Counted from the first letter of the stretch, positions 24,312 through 33,096 are shown. The stretch: DNA of 64,000 nt from Bacteroidota bacterium (GCA_021324735.1 JAJPIO010000007.1:124001-188000), one strand, 5' to 3'. Notes: generated by a model not told the origin, from the sequence alone. Numbers and translations are program-made.

Positions 24312-24359
24312 ACGAGTAGAACCAGAGAGGACCGGGAGTAGACTCCCGGCCCAAGCGTA

Positions 24360-27185
24360 CTATTGTACTCGTGTTGCGGTGATGTAAGAATTTGTACTCA
24401 GTACGAGATTATTAGTACCGGAACCTCCGACACGGGCACACTTAAGTTGCAATGTTCCCGAATTAGACCCAGTCACAACAATACCTTTAACATAGACGAA
24501 TGTCTCTTGCGCATTTCCATTCTCAATTGATATTGTATTACTGCTTGTACCGGAAGCGCTTACAATGCTACCATCATATACGTTATTAATACCATAAGCT
24601 GAACTTACACCGAATTTTATCGTCGAGCCACTAGGTACTGTGAATGCTATCGCGGGCTTCAAACCATATTGGTTGGGATCAGAAAAACAAAGGAAGCCCT
24701 CAAAAATATATGTTGCACTTGAAGTAATAGACAGCGATAAATGAGTATCATTCGTTAGCGAACTACTAGTATAGTTCTGATCGGCAGTTTTTTTGACAAA
24801 CGATATTGAACCAGTGCCACCACTTGGTGTCGACCATCCTAATGCCACCGCATACGGTCCGCTGCCTGAGACCGCTGTTGCCGTAAGCACCTGATTAGCA
24901 CTGGGCTGCGATGTTGGAAGCGTATAGTTTATCGTCGTTGTGCCTTGTGCACCAGCGGCTATTGAAGAAGTACCGGCGCCAGAACCTCGCAAAGTGACTT
25001 GACCGAGATTTATATTGCCGGAAGAGAAATTCCCAGAAGCATCGCGCTCAACGAGCGTGGATGCCGTGTTTGTACTGGTTGCCGCACTTACGGCTACTTC
25101 TGCCGCATGTACGTTCGCCGCAGTCGAACCACCTACTGAACTTACGACCGTACTGCCCTGCGTGCCAGTCACATCTCCTAAAAGATTGCCGCTGAAATTA
25201 GTAGCGCTTCCTGCGGTCGTTGCGGTGGAGGCGTTGCCATTCAAAGTGGCCGTTATTGTACCAGCGGAGAAATTACCGGAAGCATCGCGCTCGACGAGCG
25301 TTGAAGCCGTGTTTGTACTGGTTGCCGCACTTACGGCTACTTCTGCCGCATGAACGTTCGCCGCAGTCGAACCACCTACTGAACTTACGACTGTATTGCC
25401 TTGAGTGCCGGTGACATCACCGGATAGAGCTCCTGTAAATCCTGCGGAAGTACCAGTAGTGTTAGCACTATTATTCGGGATATCAGCAGCAACAAGCGAT
25501 CGGAAACTGGGCGGCGCCGCAGCGCCACTTACCGGACCAGCATAGACGGTGTTCGTATTCTCATTCGCTTTCGAGATAGTAATAATGCCACTCGTTGTGA
25601 TCGGCGAACCGGAAACTGAAAATTCTGACGGAGCAGAGACCGAAACACTGGTGACCGTACCTGAACCGGGCAGTGAGACCCAACTTGCGTTAGAGCCATT
25701 CGTCTCGAGAAATTTTCCGTTGTTACCCGATTGATCCGGCAGCAAGTTGTTAAGCGCCCCGCTCTGGGAGTTTGCACCAGTGCCGCCATTGCTGATCGCG
25801 AGAGTGCCACTAAGCGTGACCGTGCCCGAAGAAGTGATCGGTCCTCCGGTAGCCGTAAGCCCTGTTGAGCCACCGCTAATATCGACCGAAGTAACAGTAC
25901 CAGCACTCGGCAGCGTTTGCCAGGTGGCAGCAGTCCCATTGGTCATAAGCACCTTGCCGCTATTTCCACCCTGAGTGGGAAGAATATTTGTAAGAGCTGC
26001 CGACGGTGTGTTTGCACCAGTGCCGCCATTGCTGATCGCGAGAGTGCCACTAAGCGTGACCGTGCCCGAAGAAGTGATCGGTCCTCCGGTTGCGGTAAGC
26101 CCTGTTGAGCCACCGCTAATATCGATCGAAGTAACAGTGCCAGCACTCGGCAATTGTTGCCAGGTTGCAGCATTCCCATTGGTCATAAGCACCTTGCCGT
26201 TATTTCCAACCTGAGTTGGGAGAATATTTGTCAATGCTGCTGACGCAGTATTTGCACCAGTGCCGCCATTGGTGATCGCGAGAGTGCCACTAAGCGTTAT
26301 CGTCCCCGAAGAAGTGATCGGTCCGCCGGTAGCGGTAAGTCCTGTTGAGCCACCGCTAATATCGACCGAAGTAACAGTACCGGCACTCGGCAGCGGTTGC
26401 CACGTCGCAGCAGTCCCATCGGTCATAAGAACCTTGCCGCTATTTCCGGCCTGGGCTGGGAGAAAATTTGCTGGCGCCGCCCACTTCGGATCGCCAGAAG
26501 CGTCGATGGTCAGCACCTGACCGGTCGAGCCACTGCTTCCGTTTGCCGTGAGTGTCCCGATAAGCGCAATACCCCCCATTGCCGAAAGAGGACCTGCAGA
26601 GGTGATGCTTCCCGAACCAGTCGTAAAAACACTGCCGGAAGTACTGATATTATCACCGGCCGCGAGAGGTGTAAGTGTATGCGTCATTGCATTGCGCGAC
26701 CACACACTTAAGAAGCCGCTTGCTCCCACGATATTATCGACGTAGAGCGTACCAAAATGATGAGATGCGTCACCAAGATCGAGCAGGCCATTAGTATTCG
26801 GACCTACGGTTTGTGCAACGGTGATGGGGAAAGGCATCGTGAGAGGTATCGTCGCAAAACCAAGACCGACCTTACCGTACTTCTGCGCAACGAAATTCGA
26901 AGGCACCCAGGCGACTCCATCCCACACGACCGATTGGCCCGTATCGTTACCAGCATCCACAAAACCTGCCGGGACTGTTCCACCTGGTGCAAGCGGTAGC
27001 TGATAGGTATAGGCGGCGCTCATGCCCGAGGGTGGCTGCATGGTTATCGTTTTGCCAGATGAATCCTGAAGCACAAGCGAACTTCCACCGAGTGGAGCTC
27101 CTTGAGCGTGAGCGAATTCAGTATATTGGGAGGACAGCAAAAGGAAAAAGCACACTATGCCAAGCGTGCGCAAGGTATTCATCAT
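24360..27185 (-). CDS. Repeat-rich secreted tail-fibre-like surface protein
   Basis: A 941-residue secreted protein with a signal peptide ending near F-A-H-A-Q (residue 28). The central part consists of two kinds of long internal repeats. Three copies of an 80-residue unit share G-T-V-T-S-V-D-I-S-G-G and L-A-I-S-N-G-G-T-G-A-N, and two copies of an 81-residue unit share G-D-V-T-G-T-Q-G and A-S-T-L-V-E-R-D-A-S-G-N-F. Both types resemble phage tail-fibre and trimeric surface-fibre repeats. The C-terminal 150 residues are a non-repeated beta domain; no T9SS signal is seen. It stands alone, with no phage genes near it, so a host surface protein is preferred. Confidence 0.8.
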   Translation of the reverse strand: MMNTLRTLGIVCFFLLLSSQYTEFAHAQGAPLGGSSLVLQDSSGKTITMQPPSGMSAAYTYQLPLAPGGTVPAGFVDAGNDTGQSVVWDGVAWVPSNFVAQKYGKVGLGFATIPLTMPFPITVAQTVGPNTNGLLDLGDASHHFGTLYVDNIVGASGFLSVWSRNAMTHTLTPLAAGDNISTSGSVFTTGSGSITSAGPLSAMGGIALIGTLTANGSSGSTGQVLTIDASGDPKWAAPANFLPAQAGNSGKVLMTDGTAATWQPLPSAGTVTSVDISGGSTGLTATGGPITSSGTITLSGTLAITNGGTGANTASAALTNILPTQVGNNGKVLMTNGNAATWQQLPSAGTVTSIDISGGSTGLTATGGPITSSGTVTLSGTLAISNGGTGANTPSAALTNILPTQGGNSGKVLMTNGTAATWQTLPSAGTVTSVDISGGSTGLTATGGPITSSGTVTLSGTLAISNGGTGANSQSGALNNLLPDQSGNNGKFLETNGSNASWVSLPGSGTVTSVSVSAPSEFSVSGSPITTSGIITISKANENTNTVYAGPVSGAAAPPSFRSLVAADIPNNSANTTGTSAGFTGALSGDVTGTQGNTVVSSVGGSTAANVHAAEVAVSAATSTNTASTLVERDASGNFSAGTITATLNGNASTATTAGSATNFSGNLLGDVTGTQGSTVVSSVGGSTAANVHAAEVAVSAATSTNTASTLVERDASGNFSSGNINLGQVTLRGSGAGTSSIAAGAQGTTTINYTLPTSQPSANQVLTATAVSGSGPYAVALGWSTPSGGTGSISFVKKTADQNYTSSSLTNDTHLSLSITSSATYIFEGFLCFSDPNQYGLKPAIAFTVPSGSTIKFGVSSAYGINNVYDGSIVSASGTSSNTISIENGNAQETFVYVKGIVVTGSNSGTLQLKCARVGGSGTNNLVLSTNSYITATRVQ
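25020..25425 (-). repeat. 243-bp coding tandem repeat, two copies
   Basis: Two nearly identical 243-bp units inside the fibre-like gene; for example GTTGCCGCACTTACGGCTAC starts at 25078 and again at 25321. The copies differ at few positions, which suggests recent duplication or gene conversion. Confidence 0.85.
25780..26460 (-). repeat. 240-bp coding tandem repeat, about three copies
   Basis: Blocks such as GTGCCGCCATTG recur exactly 240 bp apart (ending near 25800, 26040 and 26280), encoding 80-residue units of the fibre-like protein. Divergence is low and many changes keep the codon frame. Confidence 0.88.
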
Positions 27186-27360
27186 ATTCGTTAATCGTTT
27201 TGAGCTCGCTGGGACGGGCCAGCGAAGAACATTAGGTAACCTCCCCTAAAAGGACGTCAAGACCGAGTATCGCGCTCGGGGGAAAAGGACTTTAACCAAG
27301 CATCGCAACGATTCCTATACAAAGGCCCCTAAAAGAGCGGCGAGAGGAAGGACGGACACA

Positions 27361-27368
27361 CAAAAATA
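27361..27368 (-). promoter_or_regulatory. Possible -7 box (TATTTTTG) for the fibre-like gene
   Basis: CAAAAATA on the plus strand reads TATTTTTG towards the gene at 24360-27185, 175 bp upstream of its ATG. If used it implies a long leader. No -33 element is clear. Confidence 0.28.
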
Positions 27369-27453
27369 ATGAAAAGTCGGGTGGGTCATTTAATTTTTCC
27401 CTTTGGGCTAAGGCTGCAGCGCAACCAGCGGCCCTTGTTTTGGGGTTTAGGGC

Positions 27454-27497
27454 ATAGCGTATAGGGTTTTAGTAACTCCCCTATACCCACACGCTAT
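27454..27497. repeat. Inverted repeat / hairpin upstream of the SDR gene
   Basis: ATAGCGT-ATAGGG (27454-27466) pairs with CCCTAT (27479-27484) and ACGCTAT (27491-27497), with a 6-nt bulge on one side. It is built of GTATAGGG/TTTAGGG words and ends 21 bp before the SDR start. The rest of the 27186-27518 intergenic region shows nothing else recognisable. Confidence 0.5.
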
Positions 27498-27518
27498 ATA
27501 ACGGAGATCGCCCAACGC

Positions 27519-28268
27519 ATGAAGCAATGGAAGAGAGTGATCGTGGTCGGCGCATCGGCTGGAATCGGCAAGGCGCTGGCGGAAGCATTATTGAAGGAGG
27601 GCTCCTCGGTGGCGCTCGTATCGCGCAATGAGGGTGCGATGAATGCCATAGCTCACCGGTACCCCGGCAAAGCCCTTGTGTTTCCGCACGACGTTCGCCA
27701 CTATGAGGAAGTCCCCGCGCTGTTTCAACGCATCGCGCACGACCTGGGCGGACTCGACCTCATTATATACGCCGCCGGCATCATGCGCGAATATGAGCCG
27801 CACGAATACAATTTTACGAAAGACCGCGAGACGATCGAAGTCAATACGCTCGGCGCGTTTGCATGGTTGGATGAAACCGCGAAACGCTTCGAGCAGGTGA
27901 AAGGCGGCACGATCATCGGCATTTCTTCGATCGCCGGTGAACGCGGCCGCAGCGGCAACGTACCGTATTTCGCGTCTAAGGCTGCGCTCACGACGTATCT
28001 CGAATCGCTTCGCAATCGCTTATCGAAGTACAAAGTGAAAGTGGTTACGATAAAGCCGGGCTTTGTCGATACGGCAATGTTACTCAACGCGGACGGTTCT
28101 CGCAAATCATTCATTCCGTGGCTGATCTCGCCGGAGCGAGCGGCGCAACTCATACTTCGCGCGGCAAGTCGCGGCAAGAACACCGCATACATTCCGGGGC
28201 GCTGGCGCTTCGTTTCGATGGTCATGCACCTTATGCCATCATTTATTTTTAGAAGGCTATCTTTCTAA
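27519..28268 (+). CDS. Short-chain dehydrogenase, DprE2-like
   Basis: A 249-residue SDR enzyme. The cofactor loop G-A-S-A-G-I-G-K lies at 11-18, A-A-G-I-M is the NAG-type motif, the catalytic serine is in G-I-S-S-I-A-G, and the catalytic pair is Y-F-A-S-K. The C-terminus has the hydrophobic P-S-F-I-F-R-R-L-S-F tail common in DprE2-type proteins. DprE2 reduces the keto intermediate made by DprE1 in decaprenyl-phospho-arabinose synthesis of mycobacteria. A DprE1-like FAD oxidase gene starts 3 bp downstream, so a two-step polyprenyl-sugar epimerisation is a good guess, with a different sugar possible. Confidence 0.82.
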   Translation: MKQWKRVIVVGASAGIGKALAEALLKEGSSVALVSRNEGAMNAIAHRYPGKALVFPHDVRHYEEVPALFQRIAHDLGGLDLIIYAAGIMREYEPHEYNFTKDRETIEVNTLGAFAWLDETAKRFEQVKGGTIIGISSIAGERGRSGNVPYFASKAALTTYLESLRNRLSKYKVKVVTIKPGFVDTAMLLNADGSRKSFIPWLISPERAAQLILRAASRGKNTAYIPGRWRFVSMVMHLMPSFIFRRLSF

Positions 28269-28271
28269 TTC

Positions 28272-29825
28272 ATGGTGGACGCCGTGGACGATTACAGCGA
28301 GTCTCAACCGGTTGAAAATGTGAGCCTTCACAATTCAGATGAAGGCCCTTCTTCAAAGAACGGGCAAAATATTCATTCTTCACTCACCAATCACCACTCA
28401 TCACTTACCGCTCACCATTCCCTCCTCCCTCACGATCGTCTCGAGCCGCTGAAAGGCTGGGGCGGTGCGGTCGGTGCTGCAGCGTATGTTTATCGCCCGT
28501 CGACGCTCGAACAGTTAAAAGAATGTTTTGAACTTGCGAAGCGCACCGGTAAGCACGTCACACTGCGTGGCGCCGGACGCAGCTATGGCGATGCATCATT
28601 AGGCCGCGAGAATATCGTCATCGAGTTAACGCGCATGAACCGGATTCTCGCGTGGGATGCGAAGACGGGTATTATCACGTGCGAGCCGGGCGTCACGATC
28701 GAGCAGTTGTGGCGTTTTGCGATCGAAGATGGCTACTGGCCGCCCGTGGTGTCCGGTACGATGTATCCGACGCTTGGCGGAGTGCTTGGCGCGAACATCC
28801 ACGGTAAAAATAATTTTAAGGCCGGACCGATCGGCGAGCATGTTCTCTCGTTCGATTTTCTCACTCCGAGTGGCGAGGAATTACATGTCGAGCATGGCAG
28901 TGATCTTTTTTATTCGATCGTCGGCAGCTTCGGAATGCTCGGCGCCTTTACAAAGATCACGCTGAAGCTAAAGAAAGTATATTCCGGAGATCTCGATGTA
29001 AAGGTCTTCAACCCGGCCAATCTGCATGAGCTGTTCGAAGTCTTCGAGCGGCAGTTGCCTCAGTCCGATTATCTCGTCGGCTGGATCGATGCGTTTGCGA
29101 GCGGCAATAGCTTCGGACGCTCGATAGTACATCAAGCGAATTATCTGGCTCTCGGCATCGATCCCATACCGGCCAAAACATTGCGCGTCGCATATCAGGA
29201 CCTACCGGATATGATCCTTGGCCTTGTCCCGAAGTCGATCATGTGGATGTTCTTGCGGCCGTTTACAAATCAACTGGGCTTTAAGTTGATCAACTGGGCG
29301 AAGTATGTGTCGAGTAGGTTTAGTCCGAAAACTGAATTTCGGCAGGCGCACGCAGCGTTCGCATTTTTACTCGATTATGTTCCAAACTGGAAGCGTTCGT
29401 ACGGCGAGGGCGGACTAATTCAATTTCAGTCGTTCATTCCAAAGGAGACTGCGGAAGCGACCTTTCGCAAACAACTTGAACTGTGCCAGCGAGAACAGTT
29501 AGTGCCACTACTCGCTGTATTCAAGCGCCACCGCCCAGACCAATTTCTGCTTACTCATGCAGTCGATGGCTATTCGCTCGCGCTCGATTTCAAAGTAACG
29601 GAAAGTAACCGGAAAAATCTTTGGGCGCTTACCTCAAAGCTTACAGAGATAGTACTCGCTGCAGGTGGACGCTTTTATATGGCGAAGGATGCTACACTCA
29701 CACCGGATGCATTCCGTCAATATCTTGGCGAGGAGACGCTCTCTAAATTTCGCGAATTGAAGCACAGGTTCGATCTGGATGGAATACTGGAGAGCGAGCT
29801 TTCGAAGAGATTGGAAATTCGTTAA
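28272..29825 (+). CDS. FAD-binding oxidoreductase, DprE1-like
   Basis: A 517-residue vanillyl-alcohol-oxidase-type flavoenzyme. The PCMH FAD domain shows Y-R-P-S-T-L-E-Q-L at about 75, R-G-A-G-R-S-Y-G-D-A at about 99-108, and G-G-V-L-G-A-N-I-H-G-K-N. These match DprE1 closely, and the DprE2-like SDR gene is immediately upstream. The first 60 residues are unlike DprE1: a polar stretch with S-S-L-T-N-H-H-S-S-L-T-A-H-H-S. The DNA there (28372-28434) is a CACTCATCAC-type word array, so the true enzyme probably begins near the W-G-G-A-V segment at about residue 63 and the extension looks inserted. No inhibitor-target cysteine position was assigned. Confidence 0.82.
   Translation: MVDAVDDYSESQPVENVSLHNSDEGPSSKNGQNIHSSLTNHHSSLTAHHSLLPHDRLEPLKGWGGAVGAAAYVYRPSTLEQLKECFELAKRTGKHVTLRGAGRSYGDASLGRENIVIELTRMNRILAWDAKTGIITCEPGVTIEQLWRFAIEDGYWPPVVSGTMYPTLGGVLGANIHGKNNFKAGPIGEHVLSFDFLTPSGEELHVEHGSDLFYSIVGSFGMLGAFTKITLKLKKVYSGDLDVKVFNPANLHELFEVFERQLPQSDYLVGWIDAFASGNSFGRSIVHQANYLALGIDPIPAKTLRVAYQDLPDMILGLVPKSIMWMFLRPFTNQLGFKLINWAKYVSSRFSPKTEFRQAHAAFAFLLDYVPNWKRSYGEGGLIQFQSFIPKETAEATFRKQLELCQREQLVPLLAVFKRHRPDQFLLTHAVDGYSLALDFKVTESNRKNLWALTSKLTEIVLAAGGRFYMAKDATLTPDAFRQYLGEETLSKFRELKHRFDLDGILESELSKRLEIR
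28372..28434 (+). repeat. CACTCA/ATCACC word array read in frame
   Basis: A 63-bp run of CACTCA, CACTCATCAC and CTCACCATTCC words inside the 5' part of the DprE1-like gene. Related words occur between genes at 41561-41585. Confidence 0.6.
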
Positions 29826-29838
29826 GGGAATAATAGAT

Positions 29839-30777
29839 TTAGGCCGAAGCATTTGGCAAAAGACACATAAGATTCGCCTCCGTATTTCCCTTCGTTCGTG
29901 CGATCACTTCCTCTGCCGTCGTTCGTTTCGCATTTTTTCCCTTCTCATCAACAGCGTAAAAGGTTAGAGCGGCCTGCTCGATCAGCCACAGCGTTTCCTT
30001 TGCACCATTCGGATGCCGTTCATCGAGTCCTTTCGGCCAAAATTCTGTGAAAAGAATTTTTAGTTTGGAGGATGCAAGAAATGCTTTCGCACCACGAAGA
30101 ACATCAAGCTCCGAGCCTTGCACATCCATAATGATCGCATCGGGAGCAGGATGCCCGGCGGCGATCAAGCTATCGATAGACACAACGGGGACACGAATGC
30201 CTTCGCGATCGGCAACATTTCGCAGTTGATGATCACCTGAATTTGTAGAGCTGAGAGATAACGTCGCACTGCCCGGCTCCGCTGCTACTGCCATCGCCAA
30301 CACTTCGACATTCACGATCGCATTTTCAGTTATTGTTCGCCTAAGCAGTTCGACATTTCTCGGTTCCGGTTCGAATGCAAATACCTTTCCGGTAGGACCA
30401 ACACAATCGGAAGCGACAAGTACGTAATACCCGAGATTAGCGCCGATATTGTATACTACCATTTCTGGTTTCAGCTTCTCTTTCACCAGTGAGGTTTCGT
30501 ACGGCTCGTATTCCTGATACATCAGTATCTGATGTGCTACCCCGCCATCCTCGGCACGCACGTACATGTGCTTGCCGTTCAAACTTGGCACTGTCACTCG
30601 CTGCAATCCGGTGATCCCTAATTTTGGCAGCGCTTTATGGAGGCGATATGCGAGTTTATGATGGAGATCGTTCAGCCACGGTGCGCGATCGTAGCCTTTG
30701 CCGGTGGTGGCAACTAAAAGCGACCGTAGAGACCGAAACAAGATCGGTTCGGAGCTTACTGTTGATTCTTCACTCAC
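29839..30777 (-). CDS. FkbM-family methyltransferase
   Basis: A 312-residue SAM-dependent methyltransferase. The core runs from about 100 to 260: V-V-Y-N-I-G-A-N-L-G-Y-Y (SAM loop), F-A-F-E-P-E-P-R-N-V-E, and I-I-M-D-V-Q-G-S-E-L-D-V-L-R-G-A are the FkbM signature blocks. The family methylates hydroxyl groups of glycans or polyketides, so O-methylation of a surface glycan is likely given the DprE-like neighbours. It is convergent with the DprE1-like gene and ends 13 bp from its stop. The start codon is GTG. Its upstream region carries a 67-bp tandem repeat. Confidence 0.87.
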   Translation of the reverse strand: MSEESTVSSEPILFRSLRSLLVATTGKGYDRAPWLNDLHHKLAYRLHKALPKLGITGLQRVTVPSLNGKHMYVRAEDGGVAHQILMYQEYEPYETSLVKEKLKPEMVVYNIGANLGYYVLVASDCVGPTGKVFAFEPEPRNVELLRRTITENAIVNVEVLAMAVAAEPGSATLSLSSTNSGDHQLRNVADREGIRVPVVSIDSLIAAGHPAPDAIIMDVQGSELDVLRGAKAFLASSKLKILFTEFWPKGLDERHPNGAKETLWLIEQAALTFYAVDEKGKNAKRTTAEEVIARTKGNTEANLMCLLPNASA

Positions 30778-30802
30778 AATACTAGAATGCTTCCTAATAG
30801 CT

Positions 30803-30951
30803 CTGTCGTCCTCCGGACTATCGCAGAATTCTTCGCTTCTATTCCAGCCTAAAGGGCTTCGCTATGCATCTGTTGTCCTTCGGACTGTCGGATATTCTTC
30901 ATCTCTATTCCAGCCCTAAAGGGCTTCGCTATCCATCTGTCGTCCTCCGGG
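30803..30951. repeat. 67-bp tandem repeat with two small hairpins per unit
   Basis: Units begin CTGTCGTCCTCCGGAC at 30803, CTGTTGTCCTTCGGAC at 30870 and a truncated CTGTCGTCCTCCGG at 30937, an exact 67-bp period. Each full unit holds GTCC-TYC-GGAC and a CCTAAAGGGCTTCGCTAT segment able to form short hairpins. Confidence 0.85.
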
Positions 30952-30987
30952 CTCCACCACAACTATTAATTCTTAATTCGTAATTAT

Positions 30988-33096
30988 TCATTCTTCAGCG
31001 ATCACCCAGCCCTCGGCAAGCGAGCGATCGACCAGTCCATCTATGAATCTGCTTGGCTTGGAAAGAACGATGCCAGCCTCACGGTCGTAAAGATTCGTCG
31101 GGTACGTAATGATGAGATGCTCTTTTGCTCGTGTTGCAGCAACATACATGAGGCGCCGCTCTTCTTCCAATTCTTCCGGATCGCGAGCGGCATGGACGGA
31201 GGGGAAGCGGCCATCGAGGCAATTCGTAATGATAACCGTATTCCACTCCAGACCTTTAGCCGAATGGATCGTGCTAAGTGTCAGCAACTCGTCGTCGCGT
31301 GCGCCTTCTTCCATATCAGAAAGCGACTCGGTCGGCGGATCGAGCGAAAGATCGGCAAGGAGCGGATTCAGCGAGCGGTATCGCTCCGTAATCAACTGAA
31401 ACGTCTCGATGTCCTTCTCGCGCTTCTGGTAATCATCATACTTCTTGCGAAGTATCGGTTTATAATACTCGATCAGATGCTCGACCTTCTCAGGCGGCGT
31501 CATTTTGTCGCTCGAGACAAACTTCAGGATGCTGAACAAACCTTCGACCGATGCGCCAACGCGGGTATCGGGTATTGGATATCGAGTATCGGAGGAGGGC
31601 TCGCTTCCTTCCGCCTGGGCTTCCGCCTCGGCGGCAGCACGTCGCAGGCCCGATTGCAATACTCCTTCCACAATTCGCTCCGCCGTCTTCGGTCCTACTC
31701 CATCATGCAACAGCAGAATGCGGTACCAGCTTACGGCATCTTTCGGGTTCTGCACCACTCGAAGCATCGCGGTGAGATCTTTCACGTGCGACGTTTCGAT
31801 AAACTTCATGCCGCCGAATTTCTGGAATGGGATGTTCGCTCGCTGAAGCTCCAGTTCGAGATCGAACGACATATACCCGGAGCGGAAGAGAACAGCAATA
31901 TCCTTAAGGCTAACGCCCAACTCCCGATATTCGAGGATCTTCTCTACAACATACCGAGATTGCTGTGCTTCATTTTCAGCGCAAACAATTTGAGGTATTT
32001 CACCACTCGCGTTGCGTGTATACAGCTCCTTCTCGTACCGACGCGAAGCCAGCGAGATCACGTGGTTGGTAAGCGTCAGTATCGGTTGGGTCGAGCGGAA
32101 GTTCTCTTCGAGTGGAATGATCGCAGCGCCCGGATACTGCTTCGGAAAATCGAAAATATTTTCTACTTCTGCTCCTCGAAAGCGATAGATCGACTGCGCA
32201 TCATCACCAACAACCATAACGTTGGCTCGTGCTCGTCCTTCATCCGAGAGAGACGGCGAACTGAGGAGTTCTACGATACGCGCCTGTAAGCGATTAACGT
32301 CCTGATATTCATCGACCATCACGTAGCGATATTTCTTCGCCAGCGTCTCGCGTACCTTCTCATTCGTCTCGAGCAGAAGGACAAGATTCGTAAGGAGGTC
32401 GTCGTAGTCCATGGTGTTGGACCTCCGCTTGTAGGCATGATACGCCTCCGACAAACGCAGGATCTCTCCCAGGTCCTCGATGAAGTGCGGGAAATCGGTT
32501 TCAACGACGTCTTCCACGGTCGTCATACGATTGACCGCCAGCGAGATCATCGCACCAAGCGTGGTCTTACGCGGGAATCGACGTCGTGCGGTAGCCAATC
32601 CCATTTGCGTGCGCAGAAGATTGATCGAATCATGCGCGTCGCCCTGATCTAAGATCGAAAAGTCATTCGTAAAGCCGATAAGGTTTGCATATTTGCGAAG
32701 CGTAAGATTAGCGAACGAATGGAATGTACCGCCAGCGACATTCTCTGCTTTACTATCATGCAGTAAAGCCGCGGCTCGCCGGAGCATTTCCTGAGCGGCT
32801 CGGCGTGTAAAGGTAAGAAGGAGGATCGACTGCGGATCGACGCCCTGCTCCACCAATCGGGCGACACGGTAGGTCAGCGTTCGCGTTTTGCCGGTACCGG
32901 CACCAGCGATCACGAGCGCCGGGCCATTCGTATGCTTTACGGCCTCGAATTGAGCTGCATTCAGTTCTTTCTCATACTTGACTTTAAAGCGCGATTCATC
33001 ACCATAGGCAAGATCGGTCGTACGCTTCAGCACGAAACGCTTCGGCGATGGTACGATGGCATGATTCTCGGCGATTATGGGCACCTCATTCGGCAT
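30988..33096 (-). CDS. UvrD/PcrA-type superfamily 1 DNA helicase
   Basis: A 702-residue 3'-5' DNA helicase. The N-terminus has a 40-residue tail, then L-N-A-A-Q-F-E-A-V (Q motif), Walker A A-G-A-G-T-G-K-T (64-71), L-T-F-T-R-R-A-A, G-T-F-H-S, the Walker B V-D-E-Y-Q-D, and G-D-D-A-Q-S-I-Y-R-F-R-G-A. The C-terminal half shows T-I-H-S-A-K-G-L-E-W and E-E-R-R-L-M-Y-V-A-A-T-R-A. It acts in repair or replication restart. Between motifs IV and V a short segment (about 497-515, S-D-T-R-Y-P-I-P-D-T-R) is unlike helicases and is encoded by a GGTATCG word array at 31562-31592. It is divergent from the lipoprotein at 33188. Confidence 0.93.
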   Translation of the reverse strand: MPNEVPIIAENHAIVPSPKRFVLKRTTDLAYGDESRFKVKYEKELNAAQFEAVKHTNGPALVIAGAGTGKTRTLTYRVARLVEQGVDPQSILLLTFTRRAAQEMLRRAAALLHDSKAENVAGGTFHSFANLTLRKYANLIGFTNDFSILDQGDAHDSINLLRTQMGLATARRRFPRKTTLGAMISLAVNRMTTVEDVVETDFPHFIEDLGEILRLSEAYHAYKRRSNTMDYDDLLTNLVLLLETNEKVRETLAKKYRYVMVDEYQDVNRLQARIVELLSSPSLSDEGRARANVMVVGDDAQSIYRFRGAEVENIFDFPKQYPGAAIIPLEENFRSTQPILTLTNHVISLASRRYEKELYTRNASGEIPQIVCAENEAQQSRYVVEKILEYRELGVSLKDIAVLFRSGYMSFDLELELQRANIPFQKFGGMKFIETSHVKDLTAMLRVVQNPKDAVSWYRILLLHDGVGPKTAERIVEGVLQSGLRRAAAEAEAQAEGSEPSSDTRYPIPDTRVGASVEGLFSILKFVSSDKMTPPEKVEHLIEYYKPILRKKYDDYQKREKDIETFQLITERYRSLNPLLADLSLDPPTESLSDMEEGARDDELLTLSTIHSAKGLEWNTVIITNCLDGRFPSVHAARDPEELEEERRLMYVAATRAKEHLIITYPTNLYDREAGIVLSKPSRFIDGLVDRSLAEGWVIAEE
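31562..31592. repeat. GGTATCGGGTATTGG word array inside the helicase gene
   Basis: The plus-strand words GGGTATCGGGTATTGGATAT and CGAGTATCGG form a low-complexity run that adds about ten in-frame codons (S-D-T-R-Y-P-I-P-D-T-R). Words of this kind are typical of intergenic arrays, not of helicase domains. Confidence 0.6.

Noticed and set aside
25015-26520. CRISPR-like periodicity
   Set aside because: The period is 240-243 bp and in frame with a coding sequence; there are no spacers or cas genes.
24360-27185. Prophage tail-fibre region
   Set aside because: The style of the repeats is phage-like, but neighbours are ordinary metabolic genes and a signal peptide is present.
31117-32289. 390-codon open frame antisense to the helicase
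   Set aside because: Shadow of the helicase frame; composition is cysteine-, arginine- and leucine-rich without domain pattern.
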